From positions 1 to 5,127 of the forward strand of contig SCRK01000143.1 in NCBI GenBank assembly GCA_004298075.1: a DNA stretch of 5,127 bases, in the 5' to 3' direction. The translations under genes were made by a program, and so were the position numbers. The stretch comes from a bacterium. GTDB lineage: Bacteria; Omnitrophota; Gorgyraeia; Gygaellales; Profunditerraquicolaceae. Numbering within the stretch: the first letter of the stretch is position 1; the number at the start of each line of letters is the position of its first letter. Below the pieces are notes generated by a model. That model had not been told where the DNA came from and did not search any database. It worked only from the letters and a program-made list of their open reading frames with translations. Positions 1 through 5,127 of this stretch are shown here, piece after piece.

Positions 1-1437
1 CTTTATGCCAAATTCCAGATGCTCTCTTTGGACTATTTTACCCATAAGCGCGGCGGTGAGATGATCTCGCGGATCACCAATGACGCCAGGATCGTGGAGA
101 ACGCGGTTTCTTACGGTTCAACGGACCTGGTCTATCAGGGCCTGCAGGTAGTTATATTTTTTACCCTGACCTTATACATTTACCCCAAGTTTGTTATTTT
201 TATTGTCCCGCCGCTGGCGATCCTGGGTTATATTATCTCTACCGTGGGGAAGAAACTGAGGAAACTTTCCAAGTCCTCCCAGGAGAAAATGGCGGATGCC
301 AACTCCATACTTTACGAAAATATAATCGGGGCCCGCATCGTCAAGGGCTTTAGCATGGAAGAGTACGAGATCAATAAATTTAACAAGGTAAATAATGACT
401 ATTACCGCGTTTCCATGAAGTCCATCAAGCGGACACTGCTTTTAAGCCCGGTTACGGAAATATTGGGCTGTATCGCCGGTGTTTTTGTTTTTGTGCTTGG
501 AGGAAGGGAGGTTATCGCCGGCAAGATCTCCTTCGGTGTTTTCGGTTTGTTCATCGGCTCGCTTTTATCGACCATCAGGCCGTTCAAGAAATTAAGCCAG
601 GTAACCTCATTGAACCAGCAGGCAGCGGCAGCCGGCGAGCGTATCTACGAGGTCCTGGATGCCCAGCCTTCGGTGGTTGAGGCCCCCGATGCTCGGGAGC
701 TTAAGGATTTCAGGAATAATGTTGTTTTTGATGATGTTTGGTTCAGTTATGCGGATAACCATGTGCTTAAAGGTGTAAATTTAGATGTTCCCCGCGGCTC
801 TATGCTCGCGGTTGTCGGCCCCAGCGGCAACGGAAAAACCACCCTGCTGGATCTGATCCCGCGTTTCTACGATCCTAAGAAAGGCAGGGTAATGATCGAT
901 GGCGCGGATATCAAAGAGGTTAAATTAAAGTCATTACGCCGGCAGATCGGCATTGTTACCCAGGAGACGATACTTTTTAATGATTCGATAAGGGCGAATA
1001 TCGCTTACGGCAGGCCTGACGCAGGCGAGGAAGAGGTTAAAAAGGCCGCGCTCCAGGCCAATGCCCATGATTTTATCATGCGCATGCCGCGGGGCTATGA
1101 GACGGTTATCGGGGACAGAGGGATGCGTATATCAGGCGGGGAACGCCAGAGGATCGCCATAGCCCGCGCTTTGCTTAAAAATCCTCCCATCCTGATCCTT
1201 GATGAAGCCACCTCCCAGCTGGATTCGGAATCAGAGCGTATCGTCCAGGAGGCGCTGGACCGGCTCATTCAGGGCCGCACGGTATTTGTCATCGCTCACC
1301 GGCTTTCCACGGTGAGGAACGCGGATAAGATCGTGGTCCTGGATAAAGGGGTGATCGTTGAAGCCGGAACCCACCTCCAATTGCTGGAAAAGGGCGGTTT
1401 GTACAAGCGGCTTTATGAGATCCAGGAGATACAATAA
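1..1437 (+). CDS. MsbA-like ABC exporter, half-transporter (5' end cut off by window)
   Basis: An ATP-driven exporter of the fused membrane-ATPase type, which would act as a homodimer in the inner membrane. The reading frame is open from base 1, and the first codons (LYAKFQ before MLSLDYF) already match the family, so the true start lies upstream; 478 residues are visible. Hydrophobic segments at about residues 47-63, 66-81, 146-166 and 174-192 are the later transmembrane helices. The ATPase domain is complete: Walker A GPSGNGKT (817-840), Q-loop Gln at 961, signature SGGE (1132-1143), Walker B ILILDE (1189-1206), D-loop SQLD instead of the usual SALD, and H-loop His at 1297. Overall similarity is to MsbA lipid A/phospholipid flippases, but drug and peptide exporters share this architecture, so the substrate is inferred. 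No intrinsic terminator is seen after the stop. Family is certain; MsbA function is probable. Confidence 0.9.
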   Translation, partial: LYAKFQMLSLDYFTHKRGGEMISRITNDARIVENAVSYGSTDLVYQGLQVVIFFTLTLYIYPKFVIFIVPPLAILGYIISTVGKKLRKLSKSSQEKMADANSILYENIIGARIVKGFSMEEYEINKFNKVNNDYYRVSMKSIKRTLLLSPVTEILGCIAGVFVFVLGGREVIAGKISFGVFGLFIGSLLSTIRPFKKLSQVTSLNQQAAAAGERIYEVLDAQPSVVEAPDARELKDFRNNVVFDDVWFSYADNHVLKGVNLDVPRGSMLAVVGPSGNGKTTLLDLIPRFYDPKKGRVMIDGADIKEVKLKSLRRQIGIVTQETILFNDSIRANIAYGRPDAGEEEVKKAALQANAHDFIMRMPRGYETVIGDRGMRISGGERQRIAIARALLKNPPILILDEATSQLDSESERIVQEALDRLIQGRTVFVIAHRLSTVRNADKIVVLDKGVIVEAGTHLQLLEKGGLYKRLYEIQEIQ

Positions 1438-1440
1438 CAT

Positions 1441-1468
1441 TTGCAAATAGGTAAAATTTTGTTATAAT
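1441..1468 (+). promoter_or_regulatory. Sigma70-type promoter for the rpsB operon
   Basis: A -35-like TTGCAA (1441-1446, four of six consensus bases) lies 16 nt from a perfect TATAAT -10 box (1463-1468). The -10 is preceded by TGT, giving an extended -10 motif. The expected transcription start is near 1475, which leaves an untranslated leader of about 60 nt before the rpsB start. It sits in the only sizeable gap between the transporter gene and the translation genes. Assignment is from sequence match alone. Confidence 0.7.
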
Positions 1469-1480
1469 TAAAAAATTAAC

Positions 1481-1505
1481 TTTCCGCAGCGCAAGAGGCC
1501 GGAAA
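1481..1505 (+). promoter_or_regulatory. Possible hairpin in the rpsB leader
   Basis: TTTCCG (1481-1486) can pair with CGGAAA (1500-1505) around a 13-nt loop in the predicted 5' leader, shortly after the predicted transcription start. Known rpsB leaders in some bacteria bind S2 and repress the operon, so a structured leader here is suggestive. The stem is only 6 bp and I recognise no established leader motif. No U-run follows, so it is not an intrinsic terminator. Confidence 0.25.
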
Positions 1506-1524
1506 AGCATATCAACCAATAAAA

Positions 1525-1531
1525 GGGGGAG
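1525..1531 (+). promoter_or_regulatory. Ribosome binding site fixing the GTG start of rpsB
   Basis: GGGGGAG, with core GGAG at 1528-1531, stands 7 nt before the GTG at 1539. This spacing, together with the encoded N-terminus PSELIKQLLEAGVHFGH that matches S2 proteins, decides for the GTG start. The next in-frame ATG is far inside the conserved region. Confidence 0.75.
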
Positions 1532-1538
1532 TAGAAAC

Positions 1539-2432
1539 GTGCCATCAGAATTGATCAAACAGCTTTTGGAAGCAGGAGTGCATTTTGGGCACCAGACTAA
1601 GCGCTGGAATCCCAAGATGAAAAAGTTTATTTTCGGTTCAAGAAGCGGTATTTACATTATTGACCTGGAGAAGACCGAGGAGTGCGTAAACAGCGCCCGG
1701 GATTTCTTGATGGATATAACCTCAAAAGGGGAATTCGTCCTTTTTGTAGGGACAAAAAAGCAGGCTCAGGATGTGATCAAGCAGGAGGCAATACGCTGCG
1801 GCATGTATTATGTCACCGATCGCTGGCCCGGCGGGATGCTTACCAATTTTGCCACGATCAAAAAGAGCATCAACCGCCTGAAGGACATCGAAAAGATGCG
1901 CGTGGATGGGACATTTGAAAAGCTGACCAAAAAAGAGGTGGCTCGCCTGGAAAAAGAGCTGGCCAAGCTGAATAAGAACTTCGCGGGGATCGTTGCCATG
2001 GAGCATATGCCCAAGGCGGTTTTTATCGTGGATACCAAGAAGGAGGAGACCGCGGTGGCTGAGGCGCGCAGGATGGGGATCCCGGTGATCGGCTTGATTG
2101 ACACCAACTCTAACCCCGACCTGGTAGATTATCCTATTCCCGGCAATGATGACGCTACTAAATCCATCCGTACCGTAGCCGTGATCATCGCCGATACGAT
2201 CATTGAAGGCAGGAACAAATTCCTTTCTTATCTCTCCCAGGAAGGTGTAAAACTGGAGGCGGCAAAGGAGGAGGCTCAAGGGGAGCTCCTGCCCGAGGAG
2301 GATGTCCAGATAAAAGAGATCGAGGAGATCGTTGAGGAGAGCCAGCCGGTTACCGAGGAGGCTAAGGCCGCGAAGAAGGCGCGCCTGAAACTGGCAGCGG
2401 AAGCAAAGCCTAAATTAAGAAAGAAGGGGTAA
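1539..2432 (+). CDS. rpsB: Small ribosomal subunit protein S2 (uS2)
   Basis: S2 is a late-assembling 30S protein that helps bring S1 to the ribosome. The 297-residue product carries the full family pattern: LLEAGVHFGHQ with KRWNPKM at residues 9-27, FIFGSRSGIYIIDLEKT at 30-46, FVGTKKQA at 69-76, RWPGGMLTNF at 95-104, VDTKKEETAVAEA at 164-176, and GIPVIGLIDTNSNPDLVDYPIPGNDDA at about 180-206. A coiled-coil-like helical stretch lies around 107-147. The start is GTG behind a good Shine-Dalgarno. The protein is longer than E. coli S2 (241 residues) because of a charged tail from about residue 229 that is Glu-rich, then Ala/Lys/Arg-rich and ends KLRKKG. Such tails vary between phyla. It is the first gene of the rpsB-tsf-pyrH-frr cluster, with its own promoter upstream. 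Identification is secure. Confidence 0.98.
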   Translation: MPSELIKQLLEAGVHFGHQTKRWNPKMKKFIFGSRSGIYIIDLEKTEECVNSARDFLMDITSKGEFVLFVGTKKQAQDVIKQEAIRCGMYYVTDRWPGGMLTNFATIKKSINRLKDIEKMRVDGTFEKLTKKEVARLEKELAKLNKNFAGIVAMEHMPKAVFIVDTKKEETAVAEARRMGIPVIGLIDTNSNPDLVDYPIPGNDDATKSIRTVAVIIADTIIEGRNKFLSYLSQEGVKLEAAKEEAQGELLPEEDVQIKEIEEIVEESQPVTEEAKAAKKARLKLAAEAKPKLRKKG

Positions 2433-2439
2433 TTTTAAA

Positions 2440-2964
2440 ATGAAGATTTCAGCCAGCACCATAAAAGAATTAAGAGACCTTACCTGCGCGAGCATCGCGC
2501 ATTGCAAGAAAGCCCTGGAGGATGCCAAGGGGGATATAAAGGAGGCGGCAATATTATTGCGCAAGCAGGGCCTGGAGATCGCCGCTAAAAAACAGTCACG
2601 CAGCGCCAAAGAGGGCCGCGTGGATGCCTACATCCATCATGGCAATAAAATAGGGGTGCTCCTGGAGGTAAACTGCGAGTCGGATTTTGTGGCCAGGAAC
2701 GAGGAGTTTGCCAGGTTCACCAAAGACCTGGCGATGCAGATCGCCGCGACCAGCCCCGCATACATAAAGAAAGAGGATGTCCCCGAGGATATCCTGCGCC
2801 ATGAAAAAAACAAGGAAGATTATTACAAGAATAATTGCCTGCTGGAGCAGGTTTTTGTCAAGGACCCGGGCTTGACGATCAAGGATTACCTGGGCTCCAT
2901 CGTAGCAAAGATCGGAGAGAATATAGTCATCCGCAGGTTCACCCGCTACAAGATCGGCGAATAA
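2440..2964 (+). CDS. tsf: Elongation factor Ts, short form
   Basis: EF-Ts exchanges GDP for GTP on EF-Tu in the cytoplasm. The 174-residue product has the N-terminal UBA-like domain (residues 1-50, with HCKKALEDAKGDIKEAAILL at 21-40), then the core with the EF-Tu-contacting motif NCESDFVARNEEF at 78-90 (usually NCETDFVARN; Asp82-Phe83 would be the residues inserted into EF-Tu), and a C-terminal segment ending LEQVFVKDPGLTIKDYL...GENIVIRRFTRYKIGE. It is much shorter than E. coli EF-Ts (283) and somewhat shorter than the Thermus form (196), so the second core repeat is absent. The usually glycine-rich TGAG of helix 1 reads TCAS (15-18). A modest Shine-Dalgarno (GAAGGGG, 2423-2429) overlaps the end of rpsB; the intergenic gap is 7 bp. 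Identity is secure; the frame is intact, so the shortness looks genuine. Confidence 0.96.
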   Translation: MKISASTIKELRDLTCASIAHCKKALEDAKGDIKEAAILLRKQGLEIAAKKQSRSAKEGRVDAYIHHGNKIGVLLEVNCESDFVARNEEFARFTKDLAMQIAATSPAYIKKEDVPEDILRHEKNKEDYYKNNCLLEQVFVKDPGLTIKDYLGSIVAKIGENIVIRRFTRYKIGE

Positions 2965-3687
2965 ATGAGCCAACCGGTTTATAAAAGAATAGTCCTTAAG
3001 TTAAGCGGAGAGGCGCTTCAGGGAAAGAAAACCCACGGCATCGACCATGATGTCCTGGCCTCCATATCAGCCCAGATCAAGGAGATCAGGAATATGGCGG
3101 TAGATGTGGCGGTGGTTTTGGGGGCGGGGAATATTATCCGCGGCCAGGAGAACAGCGCTTGCCGGGGATTGAATATGGACCGCAGCGTAGCCGATTATAT
3201 GGGTATGCTGGGGACCGTGATCAACGGGCTCTCCCTGCAGGACGCGCTGGAGAAAGCCGGGGTCCCGACCAGGGTGATGACGGCTATCGAGATGCAGAGG
3301 ATAGCCGAGCCCTATATCAGAAGAAGGGCCATCCGCCACCTGGAAAAAGGCAGGGTAGTTATTTTTGTCGCCGGCACAGGCAACCCTTATTTCACTACCG
3401 ATACGGCCGCGGCTTTGCGCGCGATGGAGATCAATGCCGACGCTATTTTAAAAGCCACTAAAGTTGACGGTGTATATTCGGCCGATCCCATTAAAGTAAA
3501 GGATGCCAAGAAGTTTGCCCGGTTAAAATATATTGACCTGCTTAAGAAGGGCCTGAAGGTTATGGATGCTACGGCGATCAGCCTGTGCATGGATAACTGC
3601 CTGCCAATAATCGTCTTCAATCTTAATAGAGAGGGTAATATTAAACGCGTAGTTTTGGGCGAGAGGATCGGCACAGTCGTGCGATAA
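2965..3687 (+). CDS. pyrH: UMP kinase
   Basis: Phosphorylates UMP to UDP with ATP, a committed step of pyrimidine nucleotide supply; it belongs to the amino-acid-kinase fold and works as a cytoplasmic hexamer. The 240 residues match the family length (E. coli 241). Visible motifs are LKLSGEALQG (11-20, phosphate-binding Lys), GAGNIIRG (53-60, where GGGN is usual), MDRSVADYMGML with INGLSLQDALE (71-96, UMP site), GTGNPYFTTDTAAALRA (137-153) and ADAILKATKVDGVYSADP (158-175), followed by MDATAISLC (200-208). The ATG directly abuts the tsf TAA with no spacer, and no Shine-Dalgarno is visible before it, which suggests translational coupling to tsf. The following 16 bp carry the frr ribosome binding site. 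Allosteric GTP/UTP control is known for the family but cannot be read here. Confidence 0.97.
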   Translation: MSQPVYKRIVLKLSGEALQGKKTHGIDHDVLASISAQIKEIRNMAVDVAVVLGAGNIIRGQENSACRGLNMDRSVADYMGMLGTVINGLSLQDALEKAGVPTRVMTAIEMQRIAEPYIRRRAIRHLEKGRVVIFVAGTGNPYFTTDTAAALRAMEINADAILKATKVDGVYSADPIKVKDAKKFARLKYIDLLKKGLKVMDATAISLCMDNCLPIIVFNLNREGNIKRVVLGERIGTVVR

Positions 3688-3703
3688 AGGAGAGGTAATC
3701 ACT

Positions 3704-4264
3704 ATGGCTATCAAGGAGATATTGCATAATACGGAAGAGAAGATGAAGAAGGCCTTTGAATCCATGAACCGTCAGTTCCATGAAGTACGCACCGGCCGGG
3801 CCAGCCCCAGCCTTGTGGAAGGCATGCATATCGATTACTACGGGACCCCGACCATGTTAAAGCAGCTGGCGGCAATATCGGCGCCTGACGCGCATTTGAT
3901 CGTTATCCAGCCGTGGGACCCGACGGCGATCGTTGAAATAGAGAAAACGATCATGAAATCCAATTTAGGGATCACCCCCTCCAACGATGGCAAAATGATC
4001 AGGCTTTCTGTCCCGCAGCTATCCAAGGAGAGGCGCCAGGAGCTGGCCAAGCTGATACATAAGATGGCTGAAGACGGCAGGGTGGCTATGCGTACTATTC
4101 GCAGGGACGCCAAAGAGGCCGTGGAGAAGCTGGAAAAGGATAAGTTGATCTCTGAAGACGATAAGTTCCGCGGCATCGATGAACTGCAGAAGGCGGTGGA
4201 CAGGTATATCGCCAGGATCGATGAGCTCTTAAAGAATAAAGAGAAGGAAGTATTGGAATTTTAA
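3704..4264 (+). CDS. frr: Ribosome recycling factor
   Basis: RRF, with EF-G, splits the post-termination ribosome and releases mRNA and tRNA. The 186-residue length is typical (E. coli 185). Domain I, the three-helix bundle, is formed by about residues 1-30 and 105-186; domain II is the insertion between them. Family signatures are VRTGRASPSLVEG (28-40), DYYGTPTMLKQLAAISAPD (44-62), VIQPWDP (67-73), NLGITPSNDGKMIRL (87-101), KERRQELAK (108-116), VAMRTIRRDAKEAVEK (127-142, with the functionally important arginines) and ISEDDKFRGIDELQK (149-163). A strong Shine-Dalgarno AAAGGAGAGG (3686-3695) starts inside the pyrH stop and is well spaced to the ATG. The stop codon is only 4 nt before the mature tRNA-Lys, with no terminator between. 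Confidence 0.98.
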   Translation: MAIKEILHNTEEKMKKAFESMNRQFHEVRTGRASPSLVEGMHIDYYGTPTMLKQLAAISAPDAHLIVIQPWDPTAIVEIEKTIMKSNLGITPSNDGKMIRLSVPQLSKERRQELAKLIHKMAEDGRVAMRTIRRDAKEAVEKLEKDKLISEDDKFRGIDELQKAVDRYIARIDELLKNKEKEVLEF

Positions 4265-4268
4265 GTTT

Positions 4269-4341
4269 GGGCCTCTAGCTCATCCGGTAGAGCACCACAC
4301 TTTTAATGTGGGTGTGCCGCGTTCGAGTCGCGGGAGGCTCA
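4269..4341 (+). tRNA. tRNA-Lys (anticodon TTT)
   Basis: The 73-nt cloverleaf is complete. Acceptor arms GGGCCTC (4269-4275) and GAGGCTC (4334-4340) pair over 7 bp with one G-U. D stem is GCTC/GAGC (4278-4281, 4290-4293). Anticodon stem CCACA/TGTGG encloses loop CTTTTAA with anticodon TTT at 4302-4304. A 5-nt variable region follows, then T stem CCGCG/CGCGG with loop TTCGAGT (4322-4328). Discriminator is A at 4341. No CCA is encoded, so it must be added after transcription. It begins 4 nt after the frr stop, so it may be carried on the operon mRNA and released by RNase P. Confidence 0.96.
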
Positions 4342-4346
4342 ATTGA

Positions 4347-4520
4347 TTAAGATAGCTTGTGGTTTTGTTCGCGTGCGAAATTTTTCGCCGTGTGCTTCGG
4401 TTTACGACTCACTCTCGGACAGACTTACGCAGCAAGAATGTCCTCCGTTCGTCGTAACTCCTCGCACACTTTTGCCGAAAAATTTCTAATGCACGCTCAC
4501 AAACCCACAAGTTATCTTAA
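4347..4520. repeat. 174-bp imperfect inverted repeat (foldback / MITE-like element) between tRNA genes
   Basis: The stretch folds back on itself. Outer arms 4347-4376 and 4491-4520 match at 26 of 30 positions and begin and end with TTAA. Then, after a 4-nt bulge (4487-4490), comes a perfect 11-bp stem GAAATTTTTCG (4377-4387) with CGAAAAATTTC (4476-4486). Further in, GTGTGC pairs with GCACAC (4390-4395, 4464-4469), TTACGAC with GTCGTAA (4402-4408, 4451-4457), and GGAC with GTCC (4417-4420, 4440-4443). The loop is 19 nt (4421-4439). No U-tract follows the 3' arm, so it is not an ordinary terminator. No credible gene lies inside; a plus-strand open frame from 4357 runs into tRNA-Leu. The architecture fits a non-autonomous palindromic mobile element or repeat; a structured processed RNA is the alternative. 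TTAA at both ends could be a target duplication, but being palindromic it may simply be part of the repeat. Confidence 0.8.
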
Positions 4521-4547
4521 GTATATCAGTGGTGGCAAGAGGATAAG

Positions 4548-4629
4548 GGGCGGATGGTGGAACTGGCAGACACGATAGCCTTAGGAGCTATTGGGGCAAC
4601 CCTTGGAGGTTCAAATCCTCTTCCGCCCA
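4548..4629 (+). tRNA. tRNA-Leu (anticodon TAG)
   Basis: A class II tRNA of 82 nt. Acceptor arms GGGCGGA (4548-4554) and TCCGCCC (4622-4628) pair perfectly. The D arm has a 3-bp GTG/CAC stem with GG in the loop. Anticodon stem ATAGC/GCTAT (4575-4579, 4587-4591) encloses CTTAGGA with anticodon TAG at 4582-4584, reading CUN-type leucine codons. The long variable arm (4592-4604) forms a GGG/CCC mini-stem, as expected for leucine tRNAs. T stem is GGAGG/CCTCT around TTCAAAT. Discriminator is A (4629), typical for leucine. CCA is not encoded. Confidence 0.96.
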
Positions 4630-4658
4630 AATCGTTAGTTGGAATAGTCAATGAAGCA

Positions 4659-4690
4659 GCGCCTGACGCGGACCTCTGTTGCGTCGGCGC
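4659..4690 (+). other. GC-rich hairpin upstream of tRNA-Gly
   Basis: GCGCC (4659-4663), a bulged T, then GACGC (4665-4669) pair with GCGTC (4681-4685) and GGCGC (4686-4690) around an 11-nt loop, giving ten G-C/A-T pairs interrupted by one bulge. It lies in the 73-nt spacer between tRNA-Leu and tRNA-Gly. No T-run follows, so it is unlikely to be an intrinsic terminator. It may be a processing or stability element of the tRNA precursor, or a small repeat; the function is unknown. Confidence 0.5.
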
Positions 4691-4704
4691 GCGCTAGGTA
4701 GCGC
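4691..4704 (+). other. Short palindrome touching the 5' end of tRNA-Gly
   Basis: GCGCTA and TAGCGC flank a GG pair, forming a near-palindrome immediately after the preceding hairpin. Its last two bases are the first two bases of mature tRNA-Gly (G1, C2), so this fold would compete with the tRNA acceptor stem. Real as a sequence symmetry; any role is guesswork. Confidence 0.35.
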
Positions 4705-4776
4705 GGGAGTAGCTCAGCTGGCTAGAGCGCGACCTTGCCAAGGTCGATGTCGCGGGTTCGAATCCCGTCTCCCGCT
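4703..4776 (+). tRNA. tRNA-Gly (anticodon GCC)
   Basis: The 74-nt cloverleaf is complete. Acceptor arms GCGGGAG (4703-4709) and CTCCCGC (4769-4775) pair perfectly. D stem is GCTC/GAGC (4712-4715, 4725-4728). Anticodon stem CGACC/GGTCG encloses TTGCCAA with anticodon GCC at 4737-4739. T stem GCGGG/CCCGT has loop TTCGAAT. Discriminator is T at 4776, the usual bacterial identity base for glycine. CCA is not encoded. A PTS EIIA gene starts 39 nt downstream. Confidence 0.97.
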
Positions 4777-4815
4777 TTTAACCGTTTTCAATACGTCACG
4801 TGAAAGGAGTATCAA

Positions 4816-5127
4816 ATGCAAATAATGGATTTTCTCTCTAAGAAAGCGATTATTACCGACATAAAATCCACCAGGAAGGAGGATGTGATAAAAGAGATGG
4901 TCGATCTTTTGATCGCCTCCGAGGACGTGGAAAAACGCAACCGCAATAAGCTTATTGACGCGTTGATGGCCAGGGAGTCCCTTGGTTCTACGGCCATCGG
5001 CCAGGGGATAGCCATACCTCACGCGAAATGCGACTGCGTGGATAAATTAGTCGCTGCCTTTGGCCTCTCCAAGAAGGGGGTCGATTTTGATTCCCTGGAC
5101 GGGGAATTGGCCTATATCTTTTTTCTG
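4816..5127 (+). CDS. PTS EIIA domain protein, fructose/nitrogen (PtsN) type (3' end cut off)
   Basis: EIIA domains accept a phosphoryl group from HPr or NPr on a histidine and pass it to an EIIB or use it for regulation. The visible 104 residues start MQIMDFLSKKAIITDIKS and contain the family core RESLGSTAIGQGIAIPHAK at 53-71, with His69 as the predicted phosphorylated residue; GVDFDSLDGELAYIFFL (88-104) follows the same fold. A Shine-Dalgarno AAAGGAG (4803-4809) lies 6 nt before ATG 4816, which favours this start over the ATG at 4825. No DNA-binding domain precedes the EIIA domain. Full EIIA-Ntr proteins are about 150-160 residues, so about a third of the domain is missing, and a C-terminal fusion cannot be excluded. 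Whether it is a regulatory PtsN or a sugar-transport EIIA cannot be decided here, hence no gene symbol. Confidence 0.92.
   Translation, partial: MQIMDFLSKKAIITDIKSTRKEDVIKEMVDLLIASEDVEKRNRNKLIDALMARESLGSTAIGQGIAIPHAKCDCVDKLVAAFGLSKKGVDFDSLDGELAYIFFL

Noticed and set aside
1722..2279. Minus-strand 185-codon open frame opposite rpsB
   Set aside because: It is antisense to a certain rpsB with no family-like motifs; codon bias of the real gene explains it.
4347..4520. Integron attC-like site or intrinsic terminator
   Set aside because: The ends lack the GTTRRRY/RYYYAAC core sites of attC, no integrase gene is nearby, and no U-run follows the 3' arm.
4521..4547. Promoter for tRNA-Leu (TATATC at 4522-4527)
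   Set aside because: There is no convincing -35 element about 17 nt upstream, and the position falls at the edge of the inverted repeat; too weak to list.
4357..4578. Plus-strand 73-codon open frame across the inverted repeat
   Set aside because: It lies within the palindrome and ends by reading through the 5' part of tRNA-Leu (GGWWNWQTR), a well-known spurious tRNA-derived peptide. It has no Shine-Dalgarno.
4776..4815. Terminator after tRNA-Gly
   Set aside because: Only a TTTT run follows the tRNA and no separate stem precedes it; the tRNA acceptor arm itself is the only pairing.
4714..5022. Minus-strand 102-codon open frame
   Set aside because: It is antisense to the well-supported EIIA gene and ends in antisense tRNA-Gly (RRDSNPRHRPW), a typical false ORF.

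Overview
The window reads as chromosomal core sequence from a Gram-negative-type (diderm) bacterium of roughly balanced base composition. The evidence is an MsbA-like lipid-flippase half-transporter, the universally bacterial block rpsB-tsf-pyrH-frr, and three tRNA genes with no encoded CCA. The short EF-Ts, the long charged tail on S2 and the general codon style would fit an uncultured lineage such as Omnitrophota or a PVC-related phylum. That assignment is an impression only; nothing here proves it.

Layout: positions 1-1437 hold the 3' part of an ABC exporter gene (transmembrane half plus a complete ATPase domain). A 101-bp intergenic gap follows, with a good sigma70-type extended -10 promoter (1441-1468) and a leader of about 60 nt. 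From 1539 to 4264 four tightly packed genes run in one direction: ribosomal protein S2 (GTG start), EF-Ts, UMP kinase and ribosome recycling factor. Gaps are 7, 0 and 16 bp, so this is almost certainly one operon. It supplies a ribosome component, the EF-Tu recycling factor, a pyrimidine nucleotide kinase and the factor that splits post-termination ribosomes.

Only 4 nt after the frr stop begins tRNA-Lys(TTT), followed by tRNA-Leu(TAG) and tRNA-Gly(GCC), all on the plus strand. No intrinsic terminator is visible between frr and the tRNAs, so the tRNAs may share the operon transcript. At 4816 a gene for a PTS EIIA domain of the fructose/nitrogen (PtsN) type starts behind a good Shine-Dalgarno and runs off the window.

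The gene content is ordinary. The one structure the genes do not explain is a 174-bp imperfect inverted repeat (4347-4520) filling nearly all the space between tRNA-Lys and tRNA-Leu. It could fold into one long hairpin and looks like a non-autonomous foldback/MITE-like element or a structured processed RNA. Two GC-rich hairpins just upstream of tRNA-Gly are a second, smaller oddity. I see no undescribed multi-gene system in the window.
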